A DNA stretch of 64,000 nt, from the NCBI RefSeq assembly GCF_020026895.1, contig NZ_JAINZW010000004.1, positions 124,001 through 188,000 of the forward strand, in the 5' to 3' direction. This document shows, piece after piece, positions 47,190 through 57,095 of the stretch; the stretch's first letter is position 1, and each line of letters opens with the position of its first letter. The stretch comes from Novilysobacter selenitireducens (lineage in GTDB: Bacteria; Pseudomonadota; Gammaproteobacteria; Xanthomonadales; Xanthomonadaceae). The notes beneath the pieces were generated by a model. That model did no database searches, was not told the origin of the DNA, and saw nothing but the letters and a program-made list of their open reading frames with translations. The translations under genes were made by a program, and so were the position numbers.

Positions 47190-48035
47190 TCAGCGCACCC
47201 GCGTCGCCAACCGCTGCCCCAACCGCACCGCCGTTTCGGCGGCCAGTCCCGGCGCCAGCGTTGCCACCCCCGGCGGCAGCAGCACCACGACGGTCGAGCC
47301 GTAGTTGAAGCGCGCCATTTCCTCGAACCGGTCCAGTTCGATCGACTCGCCGCGGTAATCCTTGACCGTGATCGCGCGTCCGTAGGCGGGGATCTCCTCG
47401 CCGCTCCAGACCGTCTCCACGCCCGACACCATCAGCGCGCCGACCATCACCACGGCCATCGGTCCGAAGTCGGTGTCGAAGTGGCAGACCAGGCGCTCGT
47501 TGCGCGCGAACAGCCGCGGCACGTTCGCGACCGCCGCCGGGCCCACGCTGAACAGCCGGCCCGGCACGTGCACCGTTTCGCGCAGGCGCCCGGCCCAGGG
47601 CATGTGCACGCGGTGGTAGTCCTTGGGCGAGAGGTACACGGTGGCGAAGGTGCCGCCTTCGAACACCTTGGCCGACTCGTCATCGCCCAGCAGTTCGCCG
47701 GTGGTGAACGACTGGCCCTTGGCCTGGAAGATGCGGTCGCCTTCCACCTGCCCGCACTGGCTGATGCGACCGTCCGCCGGCATGAGCAGCGCGTCCGGGT
47801 CGGCGTCGGCGACGCGTGCACCGGGCTTGAGCGCGCGGGTGAAGAAGCTGTTGAACGTGGGGTAGGTCGACGGATCCGATTGCGCGGCCTCCGACAGGTC
47901 GACGCCGAAGCGGCGCGTCACCGTGTCGATCAGCCAGGCCTTCAGCCGCAGGTTGTCCGAGTACGCCAGCGCACGTGCCGCCGATGACAGCGCGCGGTGG
48001 GGCAGGACATAGGTCAACCAGGTGACCAGGCTCAC
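47190..48035 (-). CDS. psd: Phosphatidylserine decarboxylase proenzyme
   Basis: A 281-residue pyruvoyl enzyme making phosphatidylethanolamine at the inner membrane. MPADGRISQ (catalytic Asp), DYHRVHMPW (His) and the self-cleavage motif (Gly-Ser-Thr in [11 protein letters not shown], Ser becoming the pyruvoyl group) are intact; the Leu of LGST is Tyr here. The GTG at 48035 overlaps the SCO1 stop (GTGA), so it is coupled to that gene. Confidence 0.95.
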   Translation of the reverse strand: MSLVTWLTYVLPHRALSSAARALAYSDNLRLKAWLIDTVTRRFGVDLSEAAQSDPSTYPTFNSFFTRALKPGARVADADPDALLMPADGRISQCGQVEGDRIFQAKGQSFTTGELLGDDESAKVFEGGTFATVYLSPKDYHRVHMPWAGRLRETVHVPGRLFSVGPAAVANVPRLFARNERLVCHFDTDFGPMAVVMVGALMVSGVETVWSGEEIPAYGRAITVKDYRGESIELDRFEEMARFNYGSTVVVLLPPGVATLAPGLAAETAVRLGQRLATRVR

Positions 48036-48685
48036 GGCGTCGCGGCCTCGGTCAATGCGGCCATGTCGCGGGCGATCGCCGCGGGGTCGAGCGGTGGCTG
48101 GATCAGGCCGGACATGCGGCCCTGCGGGTCGAGCACCGCCATCGATGCGCTGTGGTCGACCGAATACTGGTCGGCCGGCATGCCCTCCTCGGCGGGCACC
48201 TTGGCGAACACCATGCTGATCGACTTGGCGAAGTCCTCCAGCGCGGGGATGTCGGCGGTGGCGGCCAGCGTGTCCTTGTGGAAGGCGTGGGCGTATTCCC
48301 CGAGGCGGTCGGGCGTGTCGCGCTCGGGGTCGACCGACACCAGCAGCACGCGCGGGCGCCGGGCCTCGGGGATCGACTCCCACTGCCGCTGCGCCTGCGC
48401 CATCTGCGTCAGCGTCATCGGGCACACGTCCGGGCAATAGGTGAAGCCCAGGAACACCAGCGTCCAGTGGCCCTTGAGCTCGCCCGGCACCAGCGGCGTG
48501 CCGTCGGACTGGCGCAGGTTGAAGGCGGGCAGCTCGCGCGGCGGGTCGAACAGCCGCACCGCCTCGGTCTGCGGCCAAGCGGTGGCCGGCGGCGGCGCCG
48601 GGTTGAACACGCGCTGGGCGGCGAGCAGGCCCAGCCCAGCGGCGAGGGCAGCGACCAGGACGATGGCGGTGGTGCGGTTGAACAT
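48032..48685 (-). CDS. SCO1/SenC-family copper chaperone
   Basis: A 217-residue protein with one N-terminal transmembrane helix (about 5-22) and a thioredoxin-like domain. The copper site is CPDVC (CxxxC) with the distal His in [12 protein letters not shown] proteins deliver copper to the CuA centre of cytochrome oxidase. No cox genes are adjacent, and psd is its only partner. An ATGATA/TATCAT box (48712-48717, minus) is a plausible -10, back to back with the prmB promoter. Confidence 0.93.
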   Translation of the reverse strand: MFNRTTAIVLVAALAAGLGLLAAQRVFNPAPPPATAWPQTEAVRLFDPPRELPAFNLRQSDGTPLVPGELKGHWTLVFLGFTYCPDVCPMTLTQMAQAQRQWESIPEARRPRVLLVSVDPERDTPDRLGEYAHAFHKDTLAATADIPALEDFAKSISMVFAKVPAEEGMPADQYSVDHSASMAVLDPQGRMSGLIQPPLDPAAIARDMAALTEAATP

Positions 48686-48730
48686 GGCGGATCCACTGGA
48701 ATCAACCGCGGCATGATAGCGGCCGGCCGC

Positions 48731-48736
48731 TATAAT
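48731..48736 (+). promoter_or_regulatory. -10 box of prmB
   Basis: A perfect TATAAT preceded by CCGC, about 28 bases before the prmB ATG. It lies 14 bases from the opposing TATCAT box of the SCO1 gene, so the two units start from one divergent region. Confidence 0.6.
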
Positions 48737-48763
48737 CGCCGGCCCTTCCGTGAATGCGCCGCC

Positions 48764-49738
48764 ATGTCCGCAGGCCCCGCCCGCAGCGCCGCTGCCAATG
48801 CGTCCGACTTCGACGTCGCCGACGTGCAGTTCGAGCAGCTGACCATCGTCGACCTGATCCGCCACGGCGGCAGCCGCTTCGCGCAGGCCGGCCTGACCTT
48901 CGGCCACAGCTTCGACAACGCGCTGGACGAGGCCACGCAGCTGGTGCTGCACGCGCTGCACATGCCGCACGACCTGAGCCCGGTGTATGGCGCCTCGCGC
49001 GTGACCACGGCCGAGAAGGCCAAGGTGCTGGCGTTGTTCGAGCGCCGCATCAACGAGCGCATCCCGGCGGCGTACCTGACCGGCGAGGCGTGGTTCGCGG
49101 GCCTGAGTTTCAAGTCCGACCCGCGAGCGCTGGTACCCCGCTCGCCGATCGCCGAACTCATCGAGACCGGTTTTGAGCCGTGGCTGGGCGGCCGCGAGGT
49201 GAACCGCGTGCTGGACATGTGCACCGGTTCGGGCTGCATCGCGATTGCCACGGCGCACTACCACCCGGACTGGGAGGTGGTCGGCGCCGACATCAACGAG
49301 GATGCGCTGTCGCTGGCACGCGAGAACAAGGACCGCCTGCATGCCGACAACGTCGAGCTGCGCCAGTCCGACCTGTTCGCCGGCCTGCAGGGCGAGGTGT
49401 TCGACCTGATCGTCACCAACCCGCCATACGTTACCCACGACGAGACCGACGCGTTGCCGCCGGAGTACGCACACGAGCCCGAACTGGGCCTGCGCGCCGG
49501 CGACGACGGCCTGGACCTGGCGCTGCGCATCCTGCGTGACGCGCCCGACCACCTGTCCGAGCATGGCCTGCTGATCTGCGAGGTTGGCGAGGCCGAGCGC
49601 GCGCTGGTCGCGCTGCTGCCGGAGCTGCCGATGGCGTGGGTCGAGTTCAAGGTCGGCCAGATGGGGATCTTCGTGGTCGAGCGCAGCGACCTGGTCGAGC
49701 ACCACGCCCGCATCAAGGCGCTCGCCGACGCGCGCTGA
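48764..49738 (+). CDS. prmB: Ribosomal protein uL3 glutamine methyltransferase
   Basis: A 324-residue SAM methyltransferase. SAM motif LDMCTGSGCIAIA and the glutamine-methylation motif TNPPYV are intact. It modifies Gln150 of ribosomal protein L3. The N-terminal helical part (FDNALDEATQLVLHALHMP) distinguishes PrmB from PrmC. In many gammaproteobacteria prmB lies just upstream of aroC, as here. Confidence 0.95.
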   Translation: MSAGPARSAAANASDFDVADVQFEQLTIVDLIRHGGSRFAQAGLTFGHSFDNALDEATQLVLHALHMPHDLSPVYGASRVTTAEKAKVLALFERRINERIPAAYLTGEAWFAGLSFKSDPRALVPRSPIAELIETGFEPWLGGREVNRVLDMCTGSGCIAIATAHYHPDWEVVGADINEDALSLARENKDRLHADNVELRQSDLFAGLQGEVFDLIVTNPPYVTHDETDALPPEYAHEPELGLRAGDDGLDLALRILRDAPDHLSEHGLLICEVGEAERALVALLPELPMAWVEFKVGQMGIFVVERSDLVEHHARIKALADAR

Positions 49739-49750
49739 TCACCGTGCGGC

Positions 49751-49914
49751 TGCAGGAGTGGCTTCATCCGGGAAGCCACCCTGATTCGAATGCACCCTGT
49801 CGGAGCGACGCATGTCGCGACCGGAAATGATGCGGGTACGAAATTTCCGGCGGGCGTGATCGCGACCCGCGTCGCTCCTACAGGCGAAGCATCGCGGCTG
49901 ACGCCGCTCCTACA
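49751..49914. repeat. Cluster of GTAG-type palindromes between prmB and aroC
   Basis: Copies are at 49751-49779 (degenerate, GCAGGAGTGGCTTC core), 49798-49820 (GTCGGAGCGACG... variant), 49860-49882 and 49892-49914 (both inverted). A further hairpin (CCGGAAAT/ATTTCCGG, 49821-49850) lies between. The last copy ends in CTCCTACA, whose TACA forms the first four bases of the aroC -10 box. Confidence 0.85.
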
Positions 49915-49916
49915 AT
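49911..49916 (+). promoter_or_regulatory. -10 box of aroC abutting a palindrome
   Basis: TACAAT lies 44 bases before the aroC ATG; its first four bases are the end of a GTAG repeat. No -35 is recognisable. Confidence 0.45.
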
Positions 49917-49960
49917 GGCGGTCTGCCCGGGTCGCCGGGGTGCCCTAACGCGGAGTACCG

Positions 49961-51067
49961 ATGGCCAGCAATACCTTCGGAAAGCTGTTCGCGGTGACGA
50001 CCTTCGGCGAAAGCCACGGGCCGGCGATCGGCTGCGTCATCGACGGGTGCCCGCCCGGACTTGCGATCGCGCCGGAGGACTTCGCCGGTGACCTGTCACG
50101 CCGCGCGACCGGCAAGTCGCGCCACACCTCGCAGCGGCGCGAGGCCGACGAGGTCGAGATCCTCTCGGGCGTGTACGAGGGCCGCACCACCGGCACGCCG
50201 ATCGGCCTGCTGATCCGCAACACCGACGCGCGCAGCAAGGACTACGACGCGATCGCCGCGCAGTTCCGCCCCGGGCATGCGGACTACACCTACTGGCATA
50301 AGTACGGCATCCGAGATCCGCGCGGCGGCGGGCGCTCCAGCGCACGCGAAACAACCATGCGCGTCGCCGCCGGCGTGATCGCGCGCAAGTGGCTGGCCGA
50401 GCGCCACGGCGTGCGTATCCAGGGGTTCGTGTCGCAGATCGGCGAGCGCCGGCTCGAGTGCGTGCCCGAGCGCATCGACGCACTCGGCGACGTCGAGGGC
50501 AACCCGTTCTTCTGGCCCGATGCCGCGCAGGTGCCGGCGCTGGAAGCGGCGATGGATGCACTGCGCAAGTCCGGCGAATCGGCCGGTGCGCGTGTCGAAG
50601 TCATCGCCGAAGGCGTGCCGCCGGGTTGGGGCGAGCCGGTCTACGGCAAGCTGGACGCCGAGCTGGCTGCCGCGCTGATGGGCATCAATGCGGCCAAGGG
50701 CGTGGAGATCGGCGCCGGTTTCGAGTCCGTCGCGCAGCCGGGCAGCGTCCACCGCGACCGCATGGACCCCGGCGGCTTCGCCTCCAACCACGCCGGTGGC
50801 GTGCTGGGCGGGATCAGCAGCGGGCAGGCCGTGCGGTGCTCGGTCGCGTTCAAGCCGACCTCCAGCCTGCGCCTTCCGGTCGCCGGGCTGGACGTGGACG
50901 GCCAGGTGGTGGACATCGTCACCACCGGCCGCCACGACCCCTGCGTCGGCATCCGCGCGGTGCCGATCTGCGAGGCGATGGTCGCGTTGGTGCTGATGGA
51001 CCAGGCCCTGCGTCACCGCGCCCAGTGCGGCGACGTGGGCGCCATGTCGCCGCGGGTGCCGGGGTAG
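49961..51067 (+). CDS. aroC: Chorismate synthase
   Basis: A 368-residue FMN-dependent enzyme, final step of the shikimate pathway, that removes phosphate from EPSP to form chorismate, the precursor for tryptophan and folate (both partly encoded here). [18 protein letters not shown], the three family signatures around [11 protein letters not shown] and [12 protein letters not shown] are intact. GGAG precedes the ATG by six bases. Confidence 0.98.
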   Translation: MASNTFGKLFAVTTFGESHGPAIGCVIDGCPPGLAIAPEDFAGDLSRRATGKSRHTSQRREADEVEILSGVYEGRTTGTPIGLLIRNTDARSKDYDAIAAQFRPGHADYTYWHKYGIRDPRGGGRSSARETTMRVAAGVIARKWLAERHGVRIQGFVSQIGERRLECVPERIDALGDVEGNPFFWPDAAQVPALEAAMDALRKSGESAGARVEVIAEGVPPGWGEPVYGKLDAELAAALMGINAAKGVEIGAGFESVAQPGSVHRDRMDPGGFASNHAGGVLGGISSGQAVRCSVAFKPTSSLRLPVAGLDVDGQVVDIVTTGRHDPCVGIRAVPICEAMVALVLMDQALRHRAQCGDVGAMSPRVPG

Positions 51068-51075
51068 GGCGTTTT

Positions 51076-51222
51076 CGCCACGGATGGACACGGACGGAAA
51101 GCGTCCTTCTGAATCGCTCTCTTGATGACGGGCAGCGTTCCATCCGCAGTGACGTTGAGCGCGCCTCCCACAGCTAAGCTCTAGCCGCCTTTATCCGTGC
51201 CATCCGTGCCATCCGTGGCAAC
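51076..51222. repeat. CCACGGATGG/CCATCCGTGG inverted repeats upstream of asd
   Basis: GCCACGGATGGACACGGACGG (51077-51097 region) is complementary in type to CCGTGCCATCCGTGCCATCCGTGG (51196-51219 region), with the ten-base unit repeated tandemly in the second. The arms could form a long imperfect hairpin spanning the aroC-asd gap. Confidence 0.7.
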
Positions 51223-51239
51223 AGACTCTGAGACCCCCC

Positions 51240-52262
51240 ATGACCCACCCCGTCAACGTTGCCATCGTCGGCGCCACCGGCGCCGTCGGCGAGACCATGC
51301 TCAAGATCCTCGCCGAGCGCGAGTTCCCGATCGGCCAGCTGCACCTGCTCGCCAGTGAGCGCTCGGCCGGCGACAAGGTCGAGTTCGGCGCGCGCCAGGT
51401 CGTCGTGCAGGACCTGGCCGCGTTCGACCCGGCCGGCATCGACATCGCCCTGTTCTCCGCAGGCGGCAGTGTGTCCAAGGAGTACGCGCCGAAGTTCGCC
51501 GCCGCCGGTGCGGTGGTGATCGACAACTCCTCGGCCTTCCGGCAGGACGACGACGTGCCGCTCGTGGTCGCCGAAGTGAACCCGGAGGCGATGAAGCAGC
51601 GCCCCCGCGGCATCGTCGCCAACCCCAACTGCTCGACCATGCAGATGCTGGTCGCGCTGGCGCCGATCCACCGCGAGGCCGGCATCGAGCGCATCAACGT
51701 CGCCACCTACCAGTCGGTGTCGGGCACCGGCCGCAAGGCCCTGGAGGAGCTCGGCCGGCAGACCGCCGGCATGCTCAACTTCCAGGACCCCAAGCCCGAG
51801 GTGTACCCGGTGCAGATCGCCTTCAACGTGATCCCGCACGGGGGCGATTTCTGCGACAACGGCTACACCACCGAGGAAATGAAGCTGGTCTGGGAGACCC
51901 GCAAGATCCTCGGCGACGAGTCGATTCAGGTGAATGCGACCGTGGTGCGCGTACCGGTGTTCTACGGGCACTCCGAGGCGGTGCACATCGAGACGCGCGA
52001 GAAGATCGGCGCTGCGCGCGTACGCGAACTGCTGCAGTCCGCGCCGGGCGTCGAAGTGGTGGACGAACGCGAAGGCGGCGGCTACCCCACGCCGGTCACC
52101 CACGCCTCCGGCAACGACCCGGTGTACGTGGGCCGCATCCGTGACGACATCTCGCACCCGCGCGGGGTTTCGCTGTGGGTGGTGGCCGACAACATCCGCA
52201 AGGGCGCGGCGCTCAATGCGGTGCAATTGGCCGAGCTGGTGCTGGCCGAACGCAACGCCTGA
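51240..52262 (+). CDS. asd: Aspartate-semialdehyde dehydrogenase
   Basis: A 340-residue enzyme that reduces aspartyl phosphate to the semialdehyde, the branch point to lysine/DAP, threonine and methionine. VGATGAVGETML binds NADP, the catalytic Cys lies in NPNCSTMQM, and SVSGTGRKALEELGRQ and HIETREK carry the His. It is the substrate source for DapA encoded at 17.3 kb. Confidence 0.98.
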   Translation: MTHPVNVAIVGATGAVGETMLKILAEREFPIGQLHLLASERSAGDKVEFGARQVVVQDLAAFDPAGIDIALFSAGGSVSKEYAPKFAAAGAVVIDNSSAFRQDDDVPLVVAEVNPEAMKQRPRGIVANPNCSTMQMLVALAPIHREAGIERINVATYQSVSGTGRKALEELGRQTAGMLNFQDPKPEVYPVQIAFNVIPHGGDFCDNGYTTEEMKLVWETRKILGDESIQVNATVVRVPVFYGHSEAVHIETREKIGAARVRELLQSAPGVEVVDEREGGGYPTPVTHASGNDPVYVGRIRDDISHPRGVSLWVVADNIRKGAALNAVQLAELVLAERNA

Positions 52263-52368
52263 ACACGCCGCCCGGCGCCCAAGGCGCCTGCTGAACACGC
52301 CCACGCGCATTGCCGCCCCGGGCGCCGCTCGCTAGAGTCGCGCCTTGGGGAAGGCAGTGGGAGTACGC

Positions 52369-54225
52369 GTGAAGCGATTGATGCGGTCGGCGTTGGCGGT
52401 GTCCCTGGCGCTGGCCAGCGGCGCGGCGGCGGCGTTGGGCCTCGGCCAGATCCAGCTCAAGTCCGGGCTGGGCGAGCCGCTGCTGGCCGAAATCCCGATC
52501 ATTTCCAACGACCCGTCCGAGCTGGAGCGCCTGCGCGCCAGCCTCGCGTCGCCGGCGACATTCGCCCGTGTCGGCCTGCAGCCGCCGGATGCGGTGATGG
52601 CCGACCTGCAGTTCGTCTCCGCCCTGGACGCGCGCGGCAACCCGGTGATCCGGGTCACCAGCACCCAGCCGATCACCCAGCCGCTGCTGACCTTCCTGGT
52701 GGAAGTCAACTGGGGGCAGGGACGGCTGGTGCGCGAGTACTCGACGCTGATCGACGCCCCGCGCACCGCGGCCGCGCCGATGCAGCCGCCGATCCAGGCG
52801 CCGCAGGCGGCCCCGTCCAACACCATCGTGCGCGAGCCCGACCCGGTGCCGGCCACCCAGCCGGCGCAGGAGGCAGACCCCGTCGCGTCGGCGCCGCCCG
52901 AGGCGGAATCCGACCCGGAGCCCGCGCCCATTACCGTGCCGCCGGCGCAACCCGCGCCGCGTCCCGTGGCCGCCGCCCCGGCAGCGCCCGCGGCACCGTC
53001 GCCCATCGAAGGCGGCCGTTACGACGTGCAGGCCGGCGATACGTTGTCGGCGATCGCGGGCCGCATCGAAGGCGTCAGCGTCAACCAGGCGATGATCGCG
53101 CTGCTGCGCGAGAACCCGGGCGCCTTCATCGACGGCAACATCCACCTGGTCAAGGCCGGCGCGGTGTTGCAGATTCCCGACGCCAGCGCGCTGGCCCAGG
53201 TCGACTCGGCCGAGGCCGCGGCGCTGGTGCGTTCGCAAACGCAGCAGTGGCGAGAGGCCACCGCGGCCGTGCCTCAGCCGGCCGTGGCCGATGCCGACCC
53301 GGTCGATGCGGGCAATGCCGCGTCACCGGCCGCATCCGGTCGCACGGCCGATGCACGTTTGGAAATCGTTCCGCCCGGCGCCAGCGATGCGTCGACAGCG
53401 GGTACCCAGTCCGGCACCAGTGCCGGGGGCGAGGGCGACATGTTGCGACAGGAACTGCAGACCACCCAGGAAACGCTCGCCGCACGCGATGCCGAGCTGG
53501 ACGAGATGAAGAGCCGGCTGGCCGAGCTGGAGAAGCTGCAGCAACAGCAGCAGCAACTCCTGGAAATGAAGGACAGCGAGCTGGCCGCCGCGCAGCAGCG
53601 GCTGGCGCAGAGCAACGACGCGCAGGCGCCGATGTCCGCTACGCCTTGGCTGGTGGGCGGCGGCGCCGTGCTGCTGTTCGCGCTGCTGGGCTGGTGGCTG
53701 GGCCGCCGTCGCGCCGCGACGCCCGTGTTCCGCGCGCCGCCGGAGCGAACCTCGAGCATTGCCGATGCGTTCCCGTCGGGGGCGATGGTCGCGCCGACCG
53801 TCCGTGCCGAACCCACTCCAGAACCTGTGCCGGACGTGGAGTCGCCTGCGAGCGAGCCGGCACGGGCCGATCGTGCGCAATCGACGCCGGCTGAGGCCGC
53901 TCCGGTGGTTGCGGAGCGGGTCGACACGCCGGAGGTCGCGCCCGCCGCGGCTCCCGTGGTCGCCGAAGAACAGGCGTCGCTCTGGGACCGCCGCGAGCGC
54001 GACCCGGTGCCCAGCGGTCGCGCGCCGACCTGGCACGACGGTAGCCGCGCCCCCGCGACGGCGCCGGTCGACGCCGCGTCCGGACACGACCGCCTGGAAC
54101 TCGCCCGCGCCTACGTCGCGTTGGGCGACCACGGCAGTGCACGTCAGTTGCTGCAGGAAGTCGCCGGCCATGGCGATGCCGATGCGCGCCAGCAGGCCGA
54201 GCAGATGCTGCGCGACCTCGCCTGA
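52369..54225 (+). CDS. fimV: FimV/TspA-family peptidoglycan-binding protein, short form
   Basis: A 618-residue inner-membrane protein: signal peptide, FimV N-terminal domain (LGLGQIQLKSGLGEPLLAEIPI) with a periplasmic region, a LysM (YDVQAGDTLSAIAGRI) near 220-270, a coiled coil (about 350-420), one transmembrane helix (LVGGGAVLLFALLGWWL) near 430, and a C-terminal FimV TPR-like motif (DRLELARAYVALGDHGSARQLL). FimV organises polar type IV pilus and twitching proteins. Pseudomonas FimV has about 900 residues; the cytoplasmic part is shorter here. The GTG at 52369 with GGGAG just upstream was chosen. A TAGAGT box (52333-52338) is the likely -10. Confidence 0.9.
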   Translation: MKRLMRSALAVSLALASGAAAALGLGQIQLKSGLGEPLLAEIPIISNDPSELERLRASLASPATFARVGLQPPDAVMADLQFVSALDARGNPVIRVTSTQPITQPLLTFLVEVNWGQGRLVREYSTLIDAPRTAAAPMQPPIQAPQAAPSNTIVREPDPVPATQPAQEADPVASAPPEAESDPEPAPITVPPAQPAPRPVAAAPAAPAAPSPIEGGRYDVQAGDTLSAIAGRIEGVSVNQAMIALLRENPGAFIDGNIHLVKAGAVLQIPDASALAQVDSAEAAALVRSQTQQWREATAAVPQPAVADADPVDAGNAASPAASGRTADARLEIVPPGASDASTAGTQSGTSAGGEGDMLRQELQTTQETLAARDAELDEMKSRLAELEKLQQQQQQLLEMKDSELAAAQQRLAQSNDAQAPMSATPWLVGGGAVLLFALLGWWLGRRRAATPVFRAPPERTSSIADAFPSGAMVAPTVRAEPTPEPVPDVESPASEPARADRAQSTPAEAAPVVAERVDTPEVAPAAAPVVAEEQASLWDRRERDPVPSGRAPTWHDGSRAPATAPVDAASGHDRLELARAYVALGDHGSARQLLQEVAGHGDADARQQAEQMLRDLA

Positions 54226-54228
54226 TCC

Positions 54229-55092
54229 GTGGATGCCGCGACGCTGCCCGGTGCGGCCCCGACCGATCCGGCGCCGGTCGCGCTGCGCCGGTTCGCCATG
54301 GGTATCGAGTACGACGGCTCGGCATTTTCAGGCTGGCAGCGGCTGACCCGTCCGGGCGAGGAAGATCGACGCGGGGAGGCCACCGTGCAGCAGGCCGTCG
54401 AGCAGGCGCTGTCGTTCGTGGCGGGCCGCCGCACCGACGTGGTCTGCGCGGGCCGCACGGACGCCGGCGTGCACGGGGCCTGCCAGGTCATCCATTTCGA
54501 CGGCCCGGCCGCGCGCGACCCGCGTGGCTGGACGTTGGGGACGACCTCGCGCCTGCCGGCTTCGGTATGTGCATTGTGGTGCGTGCCGGTGGGCGACGAT
54601 TTCCACGCGCGCTTTTCCGCGCGCGCGCGTCGCTACCGCTATCGCATCCTCAACCGCAACGTGCGGCCCGCGCTGGGCCGCGGCATGCTGACCTGGGAGC
54701 GTCGCCGGCTGGACGTGGCGGCGATGCACCGTGCTGCGCAGGCGTTGGTCGGCGAGCATGACTTCTCCGCATTCCGAACCGTGCACTGCCAGGCACCGCA
54801 CGCGCGGCGCGACCTGCAGGCCATCAGCGTGACGCGCCAGGACGACGTGGTGGAGGTGCAGGTGCAGGCCAATGCCTTCCTGCACCACATGGTGCGCAAC
54901 ATTGTCGGTAGCCTGTTGCTGGTGGGGCGTGGCGAACAACCGGAGGACTGGGTCGGGCAGGTGCTGGCCGGCCGCGACCGGACCCGGGCCGGCCCCACCG
55001 CACCTCCCGATGGACTGGTTTTCCTCGGTCCGCTGTATCCCGCCGAATGCGGCCTTCCGGCCAACGTGACCCTGCAGAGCCCCGCGCCATGA
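54229..55092 (+). CDS. truA: tRNA pseudouridine(38-40) synthase
   Basis: A 287-residue enzyme with the catalytic Asp in [10 protein letters not shown] and the conserved [11 protein letters not shown] and RRYRYRI. It isomerises uridines 38-40 of tRNA. The segment [21 protein letters not shown] has a longer loop than E. coli TruA. The GTG at 54229 is three bases after the fimV stop; an ATG at 54298 would remove 23 poorly conserved residues. fimV-truA-trpF is a common order. Confidence 0.95.
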   Translation: MDAATLPGAAPTDPAPVALRRFAMGIEYDGSAFSGWQRLTRPGEEDRRGEATVQQAVEQALSFVAGRRTDVVCAGRTDAGVHGACQVIHFDGPAARDPRGWTLGTTSRLPASVCALWCVPVGDDFHARFSARARRYRYRILNRNVRPALGRGMLTWERRRLDVAAMHRAAQALVGEHDFSAFRTVHCQAPHARRDLQAISVTRQDDVVEVQVQANAFLHHMVRNIVGSLLLVGRGEQPEDWVGQVLAGRDRTRAGPTAPPDGLVFLGPLYPAECGLPANVTLQSPAP

Positions 55093-55748
55093 ACAAAACC
55101 CTGTTCCGCACCCGAATCAAATTCTGCGGTTTCACCCGGCCCGGCGATGTCCGCCTGGCGTGCGAGCTGGGGGCCGATGCGATCGGTTTCGTGTTCGCGC
55201 CCGAGAGTCCGCGGCGCGTGGCGCCGGAAGAGGCGCGCGCGATGCGCCACGCGCTGGCGCCGCTGGTCGACGCGGTCGCCCTGTTCATGGACAACCCGGT
55301 GGACGAAGTGCGCGAAGTCGTGAAACAGGTGCGGCCGAGCCTGCTGCAGTTCCACGGCAGCGAGGACGACGCGTTCTGCCGCGGCTTCGGCGTGCCGTAC
55401 GTCAAGGCGATCCCGATGGGGACCGAACTGGCCGAGCAGCACCCGGCGAACATCCACATGCGCTACCCGTCGGCGGCGGGCTTCCTGTTCGACAGCCACT
55501 CCGTCGGCACCCAGGGAGGCAGCGGCGAAGTGTTCGACTGGTCGCGCATCCCCGCCGGCGTCCAGAAGCCCTTCATGCTGGCCGGCGGCCTGCATGCCGG
55601 GAACATCTTCGACGCGATCATCGGCACGCTGCCGTGGGGCGTGGACGTCTCCAGCGGCATCGAAAGCGAGCCTGGCCTGAAGGATGGCGAGAAGATGCGC
55701 CGGTTCGTCGAAGAGGTCCGCCGCGCAGATTGCCACCAGCTCGAGTAA
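55089..55748 (+). CDS. trpF: Phosphoribosylanthranilate isomerase
   Basis: A 219-residue TIM-barrel enzyme of tryptophan synthesis. [24 protein letters not shown] carries the catalytic Cys, followed by LQFHG and DVSSGIE with the catalytic Asp region. The ATG overlaps the truA stop (ATGA). trpBA follow after a 124-base gap with structure. Confidence 0.97.
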   Translation: MNKTLFRTRIKFCGFTRPGDVRLACELGADAIGFVFAPESPRRVAPEEARAMRHALAPLVDAVALFMDNPVDEVREVVKQVRPSLLQFHGSEDDAFCRGFGVPYVKAIPMGTELAEQHPANIHMRYPSAAGFLFDSHSVGTQGGSGEVFDWSRIPAGVQKPFMLAGGLHAGNIFDAIIGTLPWGVDVSSGIESEPGLKDGEKMRRFVEEVRRADCHQLE

Positions 55749-55808
55749 CCGGGCACGACCGGAACGCTACGTCGCGCCGGCCCTGCCGGGGCGGCGCGGT
55801 CGATCGCC

Positions 55809-55840
55809 TACACTTGGAATGCCGGCCGATTGCCGGCATT
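55809..55840 (+). promoter_or_regulatory. trpB -10 box followed by a 5' hairpin
   Basis: TACACT (55809-55814) is a -10 candidate. Just downstream, AATGCCGGC (55818-55826) pairs with GCCGGCATT (55832-55840) around CGATT, then GCCGTCTTTG. RNA would begin at the foot of this hairpin; it could instead be a weak trpF terminator. The trpB ATG is 33 bases further. Confidence 0.45.
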
Positions 55841-55872
55841 GCCGTCTTTGAATTCCACTTCAGGTGCCACGC

Positions 55873-57090
55873 ATGGCTGCCTCGCCCCCCATCGATTACC
55901 ACGCCTACCCGGACGCCGCCGGCCATTTCGGCCGCTACGGCGGGCGGTTCGTCGCCGAAACGCTGGTCGGCCCGCTGCAGGAACTGGCCGCGGCCTACGA
56001 CGCCGCGCGCGTCGACCCCGGGTTCATTGCCGCGTTCGAGCGCGACCTCGCGCACTACGTCGGCCGCCCCAGCCCGATCTACTTTGCCGAGCGCCTGAGC
56101 CGCGAGGTCGGCGGCGCGCGCATCCTGCTCAAGCGCGAGGACCTGAACCACACCGGCGCGCACAAGATCAACAACACCATCGGCCAGGCCCTGCTCGCCA
56201 GCCGCATGGGCAAGACCCGAATCATCGCCGAGACGGGCGCCGGCCAGCACGGCGTCGCCAGTGCCACGGTCGCGGCGCGTCTGGGGCTCGAGTGCGTGGT
56301 CTACATGGGTGCGACCGACATCGAGCGCCAGAAGATCAACGTTTACCGCATGAACCTGCTGGGCGCGAAGGTGGTGCCGGTGGAGAGCGGCTCGGCCACG
56401 CTCAAAGACGCGCTCAACGAGGCGATGCGCGACTGGGTGACGAACGTGGAGGACACGTTCTACATCATCGGCACCGTCGCCGGCCCGGACCCGTATCCGC
56501 GCATGGTGCGTGACTTCAACGCGGTGGTCGGCCGGGAGGCACGGGCGCAGATGGTGGCCGAGTACGGCCGCCTGCCCGATGCGGTGACCGCGTGCGTCGG
56601 TGGTGGCAGCAATGCGATCGGCGTGTTCCATGCCTTCCTCAACGATGGCGACGTGCGCCTGGTCGGCGCCGAAGCGGCGGGCGACGGTATCGACACCGGC
56701 CGCCACGCCGCATCGCTGGCGGCGGGCCGCCCCGGCGTGCTGCACGGCAACCGCACCTACGTGATCTGCGACGACGACGGCCAGATCACCGAAACCCACT
56801 CGGTGTCGGCCGGGCTGGACTACCCGGGCGTCGGCCCGGAGCATGCGTTCCTCAAGGACACCGGGCGCGCCGAGTACGTCGGCGTCAGCGACGACGAGGC
56901 GCTGGCCGCGTTCCACCAGCTGGCCCGCACCGAGGGCATCCTGCCCGCGCTCGAGTCCAGCCACGCCATCGCCCAGGCAGTGAAGCTGGCGCGCGAGCTG
57001 CCGGCCGACGCGCTGGTGCTGTGCAACCTGTCCGGACGCGGGGACAAGGACGTGCACACGATCGCCGCGCGCGAGGGGCTGACGTTTTGA
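55873..57090 (+). CDS. trpB: Tryptophan synthase beta chain
   Basis: A 405-residue PLP enzyme joining indole and serine. The PLP Lys lies in [11 protein letters not shown], the phosphate loop is GGGSNAIG, and GGRFVAETL starts the N-terminus. A GTG at 55864 is an alternative start adding three residues. trpA begins six bases after the stop. Confidence 0.98.
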   Translation: MAASPPIDYHAYPDAAGHFGRYGGRFVAETLVGPLQELAAAYDAARVDPGFIAAFERDLAHYVGRPSPIYFAERLSREVGGARILLKREDLNHTGAHKINNTIGQALLASRMGKTRIIAETGAGQHGVASATVAARLGLECVVYMGATDIERQKINVYRMNLLGAKVVPVESGSATLKDALNEAMRDWVTNVEDTFYIIGTVAGPDPYPRMVRDFNAVVGREARAQMVAEYGRLPDAVTACVGGGSNAIGVFHAFLNDGDVRLVGAEAAGDGIDTGRHAASLAAGRPGVLHGNRTYVICDDDGQITETHSVSAGLDYPGVGPEHAFLKDTGRAEYVGVSDDEALAAFHQLARTEGILPALESSHAIAQAVKLARELPADALVLCNLSGRGDKDVHTIAAREGLTF

Positions 57091-57095
57091 GCGCC

